Source: Corythoichthys intestinalis (Eukaryota; Chordata; Actinopteri; Syngnathiformes; Syngnathidae). From it: a stretch of DNA of 64,000 nt. The position numbers and the translations under genes were made by a program. The DNA is taken from the NCBI RefSeq assembly GCF_030265065.1, contig NC_080405.1, positions 14,512,501 through 14,576,500 on the forward strand, in the 5' to 3' direction. Below are positions 43,690 to 61,125 of this stretch, in pieces (the stretch's first letter is position 1; every line of letters begins with the position of its first letter). The notes under the pieces are model-generated. The model was not told the DNA's origin, made no database searches, and worked only from the letters and a program-made list of their open reading frames with translations.

Positions 43690-44440
43690 GACGTTGCTCG
43701 TTAAAAACATGTCACGATCGGAGCCCCGACCCCCCACCCCAATCCCGCGGCCGGCAGCCTATGCAGAGGGGAGGCTCCGATCTTGCATCGCCCCATTACA
43801 GTTCCTCGGCGTTCTCCTGCCTCCGCCTTCCCCTCTTCTTCTCTGACTGGACATCCGCCCTGCGCTCCGTCGCGGGTCGCTGGCTGGGCGCCGGTGTATC
43901 AGCGGGGTGTTGCCTGCACCGGCGGGGGGCCCTGTCCTGCCTGGGTGGGGGCCGTGGCCCTGGGTTGGCTCCCGCACTGCTTCTCCGCCCGTCTGCGTGG
44001 CTGTCGCGCGTCCGGTGGGGCTCGCGTGCTGCTGGATGTGGTTGGGCATGCTCGGGTTGGGGGTCCTGGTGCCGGGACTGGCCATGGGGCGGCGTAGGGT
44101 TGGTCGCCAACGGGCTTACATTCATAAGAGATTCACATGATTACTGGGTTCTAGATCACAGAAATGATTTGTGTACACTCTACCTCTTTCAATCACTTAG
44201 CGTATAGACACCCCCACCCCCGTCCCCCTCTTTCACTGGCCAATAGGCCCCCACATGGTGTAAACCGGAAATACATCTCGCTGACGATGGCACCAGCATA
44301 TTAATAATTAGTCTAGATGTTCTATGTATTTCTTGTTGTTGTTTGTGTATGTGTTTCTTTTCTTTCTTCTTTTGTGTTGCTTTTCTTCTGCCCCCCCATT
44401 GTCCCTTCCTGTTCGCTGCTTTGTCATAATAAAAAGGTAT
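43690..44440. repeat. GC-rich island then T/C-rich tail ending in AATAAA
   Basis: 43720-44100 is far richer in G+C than its surroundings, with long overlapping open frames on both strands that differ in sequence and carry no recognisable domain. It is followed by a pyrimidine-rich stretch and AATAAA at about 44430. The layout suggests an inserted repeat or the 3' part of a retroelement. I cannot name it. Confidence 0.35.
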
Positions 44441-45239
44441 TTTGAATGATCACAATGGGAGTAAATAAGACTCTCAATGTGAAACATTAAAACTGTTCAG
44501 ACAACCCGGGCACTTAGACTTCCATTCTCTGTGTCAAACAGCTGAACAGGACAGGTTAAAAAAAAAAAAAAAAAAAACATCTCACGCAAATAAATGAATC
44601 TGATTGCACGGACGATTTTGTCCGGGTCGGAGAGACCAATAAGGAGCTGGGTCCCAGACTCTATAGTTGGACATACTGTACACATCAAAATCCTCATTAA
44701 AATATGAAAACTTATAAATGTTTGGGTGGTTTTAGTTAAAGCAGAAACTGTTTGGTTTTTTTTTTTATCTGTGTGATTTTGACAAAGATCACATCACATT
44801 TGATGGTGATTTTTTTTTTTTTCCAAAAAGTTCCGATACTTTTTCATACCACTGTAGCGATATTAAAACAAGAAGAATTTTCACCAGATAACTTGAATAG
44901 CTAAGTTTGGGAAAACTTTGATTGACTCATCATGACCACGTTTTATTCATACAATACCGTTTAAATAAAAAATGAACTTTTCAGAGGCACATGTAGCATT
45001 GCATTGCTTCATTAGTGTTCTTTTGTGCTGTAACTGGAATGTACTGTGCATTGCACATAAACACAACATGCAATATACACGGGTATTGTGGGGCCTTTTA
45101 GTGCATCCGGGGCTTTACTCGATGACTTAATTGGTGTATAGGCAGGAATAGGCACATCTCGAGCAATGTTAGGCTTGTTTTGGATATACTCGACTACTCT
45201 AAACTGGTGCTCGATGATTCTTGCATTTTGTTCTTAGAT

Positions 45240-47140
45240 TTATACAAAGCCTTTCACACTATTAAGCATGAGTTTTAAGTTTTTAACTCTTCAAAAATTT
45301 GGCTTTGGAGAGTTTTTTTTTGTAACAGTATTTTGGTTTTGTACACAAATGTGAATTGTTCTGTTAAGATGAAAAATGGCACTACTTCTACATTTCATGT
45401 AAAACACAGTATACCTCAATTTTACCCTATCTCATCATACCTGTTCTTATTTTGCTCACAAATTCTGGCCTCATATACAGTATCTCCCAAAGCACCCTTC
45501 AAGGGATTTTAATACCGGGTAGTGAGAATATCAGTCAAGTTGCTGATGACACAACTGTGACATATTTATGTCACAGTGCTGTTGCCATCGTGTGAACTTC
45601 CTGTGGGTGTGATATTACAGTATAAAAGGAATCTCTGTGATGTGTCGGTGACACATATGCTGAGAAGTACACTGAATAAAGAAGTGTTGTTCCATTCAAG
45701 TCTCGGTCTTACATGTACTTAGATTAAGGAAGTACATAACAACACCAATATTTCTTAAAAATGCTCATCAGTTGCCTATTGCTCTCGAGGTTGTAGATGA
45801 ATACTTTGAAGTGTCTGACTTAGTGTTGAATGTACATGAATATCAACTTTTACCTGTAAAAGGTCTCAATGAGCCCCATAATTCTAATATCAAAATCCAT
45901 ATAGATGTGACTTATTTAGGCCTTGTCAAATGTAAGGATGAAGCAATAAGGATGCAAAAAAAAAAAAAAACTTTTTCCCTATGATGAGGAAATCACAGTC
46001 CAAATTTAATCAGTGGTTACAAACGGATCTAACTTTGAAAGAGAGAGTGTTACTTTCTCAAGCAGATGGTTTATAAGGTGCCCTAGGTCTCAATTCATGT
46101 GGATGGGAAAATTGGTAGGGCTATCGACAGTGTGTTTTTAATTTTATTTGGAAAAATAAGACTCATTACATTAGAAAGTGTGTCGTCATGAATAACTATC
46201 CATCCGGAGGTCTCAATGCTTTGGATTTCACCACACTTTAACAATGTTTTTAAAATTAATTGGGCTAAACACTTTCTTAAAAATCGTATTTCAGTTTAGG
46301 ATTCTGTTCCTCATTTTATTCTTGCAAAATTTGGTGGCTTGAATTTTGTTTTGGGTTGTAATTACATTGTGGGAAAAAAATCCCTGTAAAACTTTTCCAC
46401 AAGCAGATTCTTCGAGCTTGGTCTCTGGTCTACAAATATAATTGTTCACCCCATAAGTATAAAATATGGAATCATAAGGACATTTTGTATAAGAACATTT
46501 TTTTTCTGATTAGTAGATAAACACGTGCTTTTGGTTTAGCAATTATTTAACAGTAATCGGCATCTTTTGTCTTATTCTGAATTTTTGAGCTACTTCAAAT
46601 ATCCAGTCACTCCGAGACAATATGCTATTTTATTTGATGCAATCCCTACAGGAGTCATCATGCTTTTTAAAAGTAACACTCTCTCATTGCCCTTCTCTGT
46701 TTGTCTTCCTAATCCCTTGGATTCAGAGATTGGTCAAATTTGCTTAGGGCATTTAAAAAATTCCAATAAGAAGATCTGTGCTTTCTTTCAGAAAGGTGTC
46801 ATTTCTGTTCCAAATGTTTCATTTTAGAATCTATGTAAATGATAGCCTGAAAAAAAAGAGTATGGTCAATTCCTAAAAAGAACATACTATTGCACAAATT
46901 CTACTTGGCATGTCATTATGTGGCCCAATTAAAAAAGGACATTGATATAAAATGTTCTTTTTGTGGAATCCACCCAGAGACTGTTCACCACTTGTTCTGG
47001 ATCTGCTTATATTCTCAGTCTTTCTGGAAGGAGTTTAGCAACTTAACCACCTTAAATCACCAGCAAATTAAGGAGGGAACAGATGGACTGACAAGTAATT
47101 TCTACAGTTTTGGTAGACCTGAGAGAGCTTCTCTTTGAGG
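45240..47140 (+). mobile_element. L1-like LINE ORF2 fragment
   Basis: Plus-strand text reads, in several frames, as L1-type reverse transcriptase and C-terminus: an 'LYKAF' region near 45245, an ADDT motif (45541-45553), NSNIKIHIDVTYLGLVK near 45880, KFNQWLQTDLTLKERVLLSQ near 46000, and a zinc-knuckle KCSFCGIHPETVHHLFWICL at about 46950. Many stops and frame changes show it is old. A solo LTR interrupts it at 45556-45738. Confidence 0.75.
45556..45738. mobile_element. Solo-LTR-like fossil inserted in a LINE
   Basis: A 183-bp insert is bounded by 5-bp direct repeats ACAAC (45551-45555 and 45739-45743). It begins TGTGACAT and carries an LTR-like layout, a TATAAAAG box about 70 bp in and an AATAAA signal further on. 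Only one LTR is present and there is no internal region. The family is not determined. Confidence 0.55.
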
Positions 47141-47156
47141 AATTGAAGGAACGTTT

Positions 47157-48320
47157 AAGGAATTGATGCAGGCGACGAATTGAATGATTGATCACTTTAA
47201 TCCCTAAAGTGGGTAAAAGAGAATCATTGATAACCTGAGACCAATATCGCTACTCCATACAGATTATAAAATACTTTCAGGAACCAGTGCAGCGAGATTA
47301 AAGCAGGGAATTAAAACTATTATCAGTAAGACACAATCGGGTTTTTTGAAAGGGTGATGTAGTCATAATAATATTAGACTTGTAATGGATTTGGTATAGT
47401 CATTACTTGAGAAAAAGGAATTTTATTTTTAGACTTACTTTCATAAGGCATTTGATTCTGCTGAACAGCCCTTTATCTTGAGGACATGAAGTTACTTTGG
47501 ATTTGGCGACAAATTTATTGATCTTATTGGTATATTATACAAGTATATTAATAGTTCTGTAGCACTGGGGAAAGGCACCCCAGCTAGTTTTGAGGTCAAA
47601 AAAGGGATGCGCCAAGGTTGCAGCTGTTCACCTCTTATTTATAATGGCAGCTGAGATGTTGGCTATTTTGCTCATATGTAGCCTGGTTAAATGATTGGAA
47701 TTAAATGATTGGATGTTTCTGAAGAATGAAAGCCAAGTTTCTTTGGCGCGGCAGGTTATTAAAATGTTCTCAAAGGTTTAAGGATTAAAATGACTAAATA
47801 TGAACAAATGTGAAACACCGACTTTACATGATTGCCCTCTATTGACAATTAATGGGATTGTTGTAAAAAAAAAAGTTAAATATTTGGGTCTTTTTATCAC
47901 TAAGAATATAAGAAAGCCAAAATACTGTAAATATAAATAACATTGATAAATGCAAACTTTTGTTTAATAGGTGGCAAGATTAACAAGGAATTCACGCTAA
48001 AACGAGAAAATGTTGTTTTGGTCTTTTCCGGAAGCATACTGAAGTCGAGATTTTTTTTTTGTAATTTTTATATTTACAAATGCAAGTATAGCACTCTGAA
48101 AGCGGCTTTCAAGCATATTTTTATAATGACACCATCTCCTATGTGGAGCTTACCGAGGACTGCAAAAATAAAAACACGACTAAAACTGTTTTTATACGTA
48201 AAAATAAAATGGTTTACTTAATAGCAACTGATCCCCCTGGCATCTGTATATTGTTTATTGGTTGTAAATTTGTTTGTATGTTGTATTGTTTGGTATTTGT
48301 TAAATAAAAGTCACTTTTTT
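47157..48320 (+). mobile_element. Second L1-like LINE fragment
   Basis: Frames read as an earlier part of the L1 reverse transcriptase than the preceding fragment ends with: ITLIPKVGKR near 47200, NLRPISLLHTDYKIL near 47240, KKGMRQGCSCSPLIYN at about 47600, and LFNRW near 47960. It is therefore a separate copy. It ends at about 48320 in 'aaataaaagtcactttttt', next to the 3' end of the DDX41-like gene. Confidence 0.7.
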
Positions 48321-48401
48321 GGTTTTGTTTTCAGAAAGATTTATTTACAATATTTACAAGGATAAGTATACAAGTACAAGTATATACAAGTATAAAAACA
48401 C

Positions 48402-50270
<1,869 letters not shown>

Positions 50271-50313
50271 CTAACCGACAAAAAAGCGGACGGATATTGT
50301 CCTTTGCCGATCG

Positions 50314-50327
50314 TGACGTACTTCCGG
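50314..50327 (-). promoter_or_regulatory. ETS plus CRE-like promoter motif of the DDX41 gene
   Basis: On the minus strand CCGGAAGTACGTCA joins an ETS core (CCGGAAGT) to a CRE-like half (ACGTCA), 86-99 bp upstream of the ATG. A similar composite precedes nkap. No TATA box is seen nearby. Function is inferred from motif and position only. Confidence 0.45.
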
Positions 50328-50667
50328 GTAGCCACTGTGCATGCGCAAACCAACGCCATTATCTCCCGAGAGAAGAAGGCAATATATAGATAAGTTATGT
50401 ACGTGATAGACTACACAATAAATACATTTTTCCCCTTTTTCTGTGATAATGGTCTTTGAAGGGTTTACTTGGGATGAGGGGAGAGGAAGACTGTTTAAAA
50501 GGTACAGTTTAAATTCTTGCAAGACATTAAGTTTATGTGTAGATCATCAGCGTAAAGGCGTGAGCGCTGCATGTTCTTGTGCACTAGATGACTGTATGCA
50601 CCTGAAAGTTGTTTGCAATACGCCATTAATCAAAAGATGTTTTTACGTGCCGCGATGTTCCTGAAGA

Positions 50668-51305
50668 CGGTAACACACGTGAACGTCGCGTCAACAATCC
50701 CGCCGCGATAACGCAGTGAAACGCAGCCATTCAGGTCAATCAGCCAGTGCACACCAGTCGCAGTGCGTCCCAGAAGTGCTAAACGCGACGCACGCGAAAA
50801 GAACAGCAGAGTTTGTTTTTTGACGCGAGACGCGGCCCCCCTGCGTCAATACTACTAGGTAGGATCGGGCAGGCCGGAAGTCACTCGTGTAAAAATACGG
50901 TGGATCCGGTCGATTTTCAAAATAATATGCAATCGTAACTTACTATATAAATAAAATAAATTGAAATGAGCTAAAACACAAATAATACACAAATCCTGCT
51001 ACACAATTAAATTTATTAATTTCTGCGTGGTGCTTTAACTTGAGAAAAAAAACTCAATAAAGCTTAGAAAAATGTTCATAAGAAAGAAATTGATTGTGGC
51101 ATTTAATTTGTAAAATACATGTTAAAATCTTCTTTAAATACCCGCTATTCTCGCGCGATCTTGCAATCCTCGCGTGAACCGATCGAGCCGCTCCACAGAC
51201 GCGCTGCTCGTGAAAAGCGTCCTATGGAAATTGACGCCGAGCGTCACTGGTGCGTTATCGCGGCGGGATCGTTGACGCGACGTTGACGTTTCTAGTGTGT
51301 TACCG
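50668..51305. mobile_element. 638-bp GC/CpG-rich inverted-repeat element
   Basis: Left end CGGTAACACACGTGAACGTC and the right end, read inverted, CGGTAACACACTAGAAACGTC share long inverted repeats continuing through 'gcgtcaacaatcccgccgcg' on the left and its near-inverse 'cgcggcgggatcgttgacgc' on the right (about 50 bp). The centre is AT-rich. No clear target duplication was found. It lies upstream of the DDX41-like gene. Confidence 0.75.
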
Positions 51306-51324
51306 GCTTATAAGGTGAACTAAA

Positions 51325-52890
51325 ATGATAAAGATGAGAAATACTTTTAATTTTAAGTTTGTATGGCGGAATCGGTTTCAGTATATAAAGAAAAGTGACA
51401 TGGTTAAAGGCTATGAAGAAGGTGAAATAAACGCCTTAGATTTTGAAGTCATGAATGGAGTCTTAAAATTCAAATGGCTGAAATCTTTCCTTACAAATCA
51501 GAAATCATTTTGGTACATCGTTCCTCACATGGTTTTTCAAAAGGTAGGGGGAATAGAGTTTTTGTTGAGATGTGACTTTGATTATAAATCATTACCAATT
51601 GGACTTTCTGATTTTCATCAACAAGCACTCCTTTATTGGAAACTGTTGTACTGCCATAACTTTACGCCACATAATTCACCAATCTGAAATAATAGATATA
51701 TATTACTAAATAGGAAATCGGTTTTTAAGTCAGAATGGTTTTCGAAAGGTGTGCGGGCTGTTGCTCACATGTTAGATGAAAATCGAAAATGGTTGCTTCA
51801 TCAAGAGTTTTGTCATAAATACCAAATACAGTGTAGTCTGAAAGAATTCACAAAGTTGATGAATGCAATCCCATTGGCAGTAAAAACAATGGTGAAGGAG
51901 GATGTGCAAAACTCTGGAGTCTCTCAGAATCTGAGAAAATTATACATTGGGGGGCAGGATTTTTGGGATAGTAAATGTAATAACAAACTTATCAGGAAAT
52001 TGTTGATAAATGAATATTATCCGAACCCAATTAAGAGAATATATATTTTGAAATTATTTGAGATTGATAAGATTAAAAGTGTACGAAAACATTATGTTTC
52101 ATTTCCGGTTCCTCCTAAAGCTAAGGAGGTCCAATTCAAAATTTTGAACGAAATTTACCCAACGAAATAATTTTTAAGGTTGAAATTTGGTTTTGAAGCA
52201 TATGATTGTACTTTTTGTGATGTAGATTTGGAAAATTTAAATCATATATTTTTTCACTGCAATGTTGTTAATTCCTTCTGGAGTCAGTTAAAAACATGGC
52301 TGCAATCTAAAAATATAGATGTACCCCTGACAGGAGAGACAATTTTATTTGGTGTTTATCTAAAGGATAAAAATTTAGAATTTGTTTTAAATGTGATATT
52401 GCTGATGGGGAAGTTTTTTATTCATAAATGTAGTTTTTTTTAAAAAACCAAACCGTGTATGGCTCACTGGAGAAATGATTTCTCTATATATTGCAAAGTC
52501 TTGGATGTGAATTCAATTTTCTATGTGAATTCAAAAGAGGGAATTGATGAGATATATTTCCATTCATCCACAATAATCATATGTGGACATTGCATTCTCC
52601 ATCATAAGACAGTATATGCCATTGAAAAGCAGCACATCTGGAAAATATTAGCTAGTCCTATCAGATGGGGGTTCACAATGCACATTCCAAGATTTTTGAC
52701 CCTGCCCCCAAGTTAGAGGGAAGAAAAAGACTCCGAGCAGAGAGGTGGGGGCACCTTTTTCTTCCTTTGTCTGACGGTGTGTTGTCTGTATTTGTTTGTA
52801 TTTCCGTGTAAATTCTTTGTTCTTTTTTATTTCCGAATTCTATGTCATCATCTTCTGTTCTTTATAAGAATAAAACAACGTGTAACAAGG
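51325..52890 (+). mobile_element. L1-like LINE, C-terminal half of ORF2
   Basis: Three consecutive open stretches, 51325-51687, 51751-52170 and 52180-52443, read as the post-reverse-transcriptase part of an L1-type ORF2. They include FKFVWRNRFQYIKKSDM near the start and end with the zinc-knuckle YDCTFCDVDLENLNHIFFHC and VVNSFWSQLKTWL. They are separated by single stops or frame changes. AATAAA near 52872 is followed by 'acaacgtgtaacaagg'. It is less decayed than the copies at 45-48 kb. Confidence 0.8.
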
Positions 52891-53575
52891 ATAAATCGAC
52901 TATTTTCCTTCAGATGTGATCGATGGGAAGGCCCATCATTTGTTTTCTTTATTCAAACAATTTCAGTTGGTTTAGTAAGTCCTCTCTCAAATGAAAAGAG
53001 TGTTTTTTTGTTTTCTTTTGTGTTTGTTGTTGTTATTGCCGTTGCTATTGGTTGTTCGATTATGCTCAATCTATAATATTGTATTGGATGTAGATAGTTG
53101 AATGCTTTGTTTTTGTGTGTATATGGTTCAATTAAAAAAAAAAAAAAACGCCAGCTAATGTACAAAATGTGCAGCACCAATTCCTCCATCATTACATCAT
53201 TTGTGTCTTTAAAGAATTTAAAAAGTGCTTACATTACAGACTTTGTTATAACATACAAGGTTTTTCATATATCTATTGCTTAACTAGCCTTTTTTTTTTT
53301 TTGGTAAGATATAATGTTATTGTAAAAATGCAAAAATGCTTCAGAGTCCTATATTTCTACATGTGAGTATACTTTATGTTCTACACATTTACATTAAAAC
53401 GGTTTTAACGTTTGAAGGCATTGTATTCTATCTATGGCGCATAATCATGGCATGGCTTAAAAATATATTTTCCAACACTCCCCGCCCATTATTTTATTTT
53501 TTGTTATAATAAAACTAAATTAACAATTCAACACGTACATATCTCCTGGCAATGTCTTTACGAAGGTAACACAAC
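52891..53575. other. AT-rich spacer before nkap
   Basis: Contains A- and T-runs (53132-53147, 53290-53302) and no recognised gene or repeat ends. Confidence 0.5.
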
Positions 53576-53606
53576 TCGAGAGCCCGTCACGATCGCGTCA
53601 GGACGA

Positions 53607-53620
53607 CCGGAAATGACGTA
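53607..53620 (+). promoter_or_regulatory. ETS plus CRE-like promoter motif of nkap
   Basis: CCGGAAATGACGTA combines an ETS-like core and a CRE/ATF half-site about 150 bp upstream of the nkap start codon, in the only GC-richer stretch of the region. A 5'-leader intron ending at 'ttatcttccag' (53755) is possible. Confidence 0.45.
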
Positions 53621-53770
53621 AAACACGGAAACGGAAATGAATTTCACAAACAAGAAGAAGCGACATTCGCCTGTTATCCAACCTCTTTGACGGTAGTAGG
53701 GATTTTTTCAACATTTTTTGTCCCGAGTTACCTTTATAACATATTTATCTTCCAGCCATCCGCTTCAGTC

Positions 53771-58731
<4,961 letters not shown>

Positions 58732-58841
58732 TAATGATTTTGAGAATGACCTTTGGAAGCTGTTATGTAAATACTCTACTTTTTTGTAAGATAGCTCAAT
58801 TATTTGCTTTCGTTTATTGTTTTCATGTGGCGAATCGGAGC

Positions 58842-58847
58842 TAATAA
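58842..58847 (+). terminator. nkap polyadenylation signal
   Basis: AATAAA about 110 bp after the nkap stop, followed by a 'ggtgttttttctttg' GU/U-rich stretch, a typical cleavage context. Confidence 0.8.
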
Positions 58848-59559
58848 AAGGTGTTTTTTCTTTGCAACAACTCTGTAACGCTGAAATGCCTTGTAGTATG
58901 ACTCTGTAGAGAAAATTACCGACAAAATATGACCCGCGCATAAAATGAAAATGCATAATCGTAAAAGAAAATCAGGCCTTTGTTGCCGCTCAAACCACAC
59001 CCTCCTAAACATTAATCAAATACTACTAGAACAACCTAAAAACTGCTGCTACTTTGCCTAGCAACTTTCTTATGCCTACAGATTCCTGTGTTTTTGAGCC
59101 AAAAAACTTAGCACAACATCGCACGTAGTCAGAATATATGTCCATGAACATACAGTAAGTGCTGTGAGGCACATCAACTTGTCTTTCCTTGCCTAAAAGC
59201 GTTTTCCACCTGTAAACAAACGGAAAAAAAACTTGTTACACTTGCATTTAGGTGATGACATAATTGTACCATGCTACACGTACTGATTAGCAACAGGCTT
59301 GCAGCAGATACCGTAGTTGTAGGAAATAATATTAAAGATCATAATTGCAGTCATCGTAATAACAATAGCAAAGGCAATTAAAGGTAATATTAAAGAGCAT
59401 ATGACACGAGAAAAAAAGTCTTAAATAGCATTATTGTGTGAATTAGAATCATATTTTGAGACGATTCGACTATATACAGCAAATTTGCAAAGCACAGATA
59501 ACGAGAAATTAGACTTTTAATGTGCTGTTAGGCCCCTCCTCCTGTTAAAGCCCGCTGGC

Positions 59560-59583
59560 GCCGCCATCTTGCTGATGACGTCA
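59560..59583 (+). promoter_or_regulatory. YY1-like and CRE motifs in the element's left end
   Basis: GCCGCCATCTT (59560-59570), the inverse of the YY1 core, is followed by a perfect CRE palindrome TGACGTCA (59576-59583), about 40 bp before the likely start codon at 59623. The small relative at 17009 has TGACGTCG at the matching place, and ATGGCGGC plus TGACGTCA at its other end (18293-18300, 18234-18241). Confidence 0.5.
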
Positions 59584-59622
59584 GCGGTAGAACGATTTCA
59601 GGCAGCTTTAGCATTGAGCCCA

Positions 59623-60658
59623 ATGGAGGAGGAAACATTTTCCAGCGATTCTGGTTCAAGTTTGGAATTTTCAAACATAATTGGCGATCCAGAGGAAGTA
59701 TGTGCCATACAGCCATATAGGTTTGAGCCATATTTGGAGGAAAAAGATATGGAATCAGAAAGCAGCGACACAGACGAGACTGAGCCAAACTCCCAGGATG
59801 ACCACAGCAGACTGGGCAACACTGCATGGTGAGTGGCTGAAAATTAAATCGGTTTTGGTATATTCTGTTTTATTCACATACACAGTGGGGAGAACAAGTA
59901 TTTGAGACACTGCTAATAGGAAAACCCATTGGCAGTGTCTCAAATACTTGTTCTCCCCACTGTATCTGTTCATTTTTTTATAGTGACATTTTCATTGTTA
60001 TTAGTTTTAATTTGTGGAGACCTGAGAAAATACATTTTTCTTGCAAGGAGTCTTTCACTACAATCCATGTTCTGCATTTAGATTTAAAATTTCATTTATT
60101 TTTCTGAAGGTGTTCATGTGAATGCTGTGCAGTGATGCCCACAGTAGATGAGTGCTTTTGCTGTGGTGAACAGGAGCGAGTCAGGGAGAAGATGGAGGGG
60201 GCTGGGGTCCAATGTATTACCCAGCACCCTGGATTTCAGCCCGTGTGCCTGAACGTAGACGTCCTTCAGACAGCCTATTATGCCTACAGGCAAAATTATG
60301 AGGACCAGTCAGGAAACAAGTATGTGTCATATATATGCACTGATCAGAATTTCATAAACCAACCTTTTTTGTGATCGGCAGTGACTTAGGCTAGTTAGCA
60401 TTGTCTCACAAATTACAATGTAAAATAACGGTTTGCATTACTGTGTTGGTTTTCAAATGGAAAAGGAAATGAATGACCCCATCCTATTGTGCTTTCAGCT
60501 GGAAACGTTACACGGCGTATCGCCAGTTTGTGCGCTGGGTGTACGAGTTCCTGGGGCGGAGGATCAGGGTTCCTCTACCAGCCTGTGTGGTCGCGCAGAT
60601 CAGGACAAGCTTCCCATCACCGGAGTTTGTTGGATACCAACCTTGTAATCCTCCCTAA
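59623..60658 (+). CDS. P2X7 receptor C-terminal (ballast-type) domain protein, transposon-borne
   Basis: Three exons, 59623-59828, 60110-60319 and 60499-60658 (TAA), with GT-AG borders and matching phases, encode 191 residues. An acidic N-terminus (MEEETFSSDSGSS, ESESSDTDETEPNSQDD) leads into WCSCECCAVMPTVDECFCCG, CITQHPGFQPVCLNVDVLQ, RYTAYRQFVRWVYEFLG and LPACVVAQIRTSFPSPEFVGY. These match the cysteine-rich intracellular tail of P2X7 receptors (WCxCxxC, CC, CIT, AYR, LPxC, IRxxFP), a domain known to bind zinc and guanine nucleotides in the receptor. No membrane segment or channel part is present. Such stand-alone proteins are common in fish and invertebrates. An in-frame upstream ATG exists at 59569; 59623 fits the family better. 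AATAAA follows at 60671-60676. A tiny Tc1 relict lies in its first intron. Function within the element is unknown. Confidence 0.85.
59883..59962. mobile_element. 80-bp end-only Tc1 relict, perfect hairpin
   Basis: The 31-nt Tc1 end CAGTGGGGAGAACAAGTATT... (59883-59913) and its exact inverse (59932-59962) are joined by only 18 bp. This is the same Tc1 family as the element at 14269. TA follows on the right; the left flank reads CA. It lies in intron 1 of the P2X7-tail-like gene. Confidence 0.85.
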
Positions 60659-61125
60659 AACTCCAAGTTGAATAAAATATTGTAATCGTTTCATTATACA
60701 GTCATCCTGATGTGATTTTTAAAAGAATATCTCTACTTCAATATTTTTGCAAGCCTCAGTGGTTAGTCTTATTACATATTTGCTAAGTGCAATACAAAAA
60801 TTATATTTCCATGACAAAGTATTGTACTGAATGGAATATGGAAATATGACAAATGCAAGGACGTTATAAGATACTTATTTCTGACATGCTGATACAAGTA
60901 AAAAACAATTGCTACTGTATCAAGCTCAAGACAATGATTTGGAAAAATACACAAAATGGTTTTATTCACCAGAATTTAAGTGTGCCATTATATTTTATAT
61001 ATACCAACATATTTACACAGGGCTCGAACCAATAATACCTTATAAATTCAAAAAACTAGCTCACATTTTCAAAAGATGACAACGAAAGAACTGGGGAACA
61101 CAATTATACAAAATTAAAGGTTCAA
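60659..61125. other. Shared 3' spacer between the convergent genes
   Basis: Holds the P2X7-tail-like gene's AATAAA (60671-60676) and AT-rich sequence. On the minus strand AATAAA-like signals for the transposase gene occur near 60960. No coding frame. Confidence 0.6.

Noticed and set aside
43759-44207. Overlapping 104-148-codon frames on both strands
   Set aside because: GC-rich sequence has few stops by chance; proline/arginine/glycine-rich translations show no domain and no splice context.
46567-46827. 86-codon frame as a gene
   Set aside because: Part of the decayed L1-like ORF2 text.
53687-53770. Upstream in-frame nkap start
   Set aside because: It adds a hydrophobic stretch unlike NKAP and probably crosses a leader intron ending at 53755.
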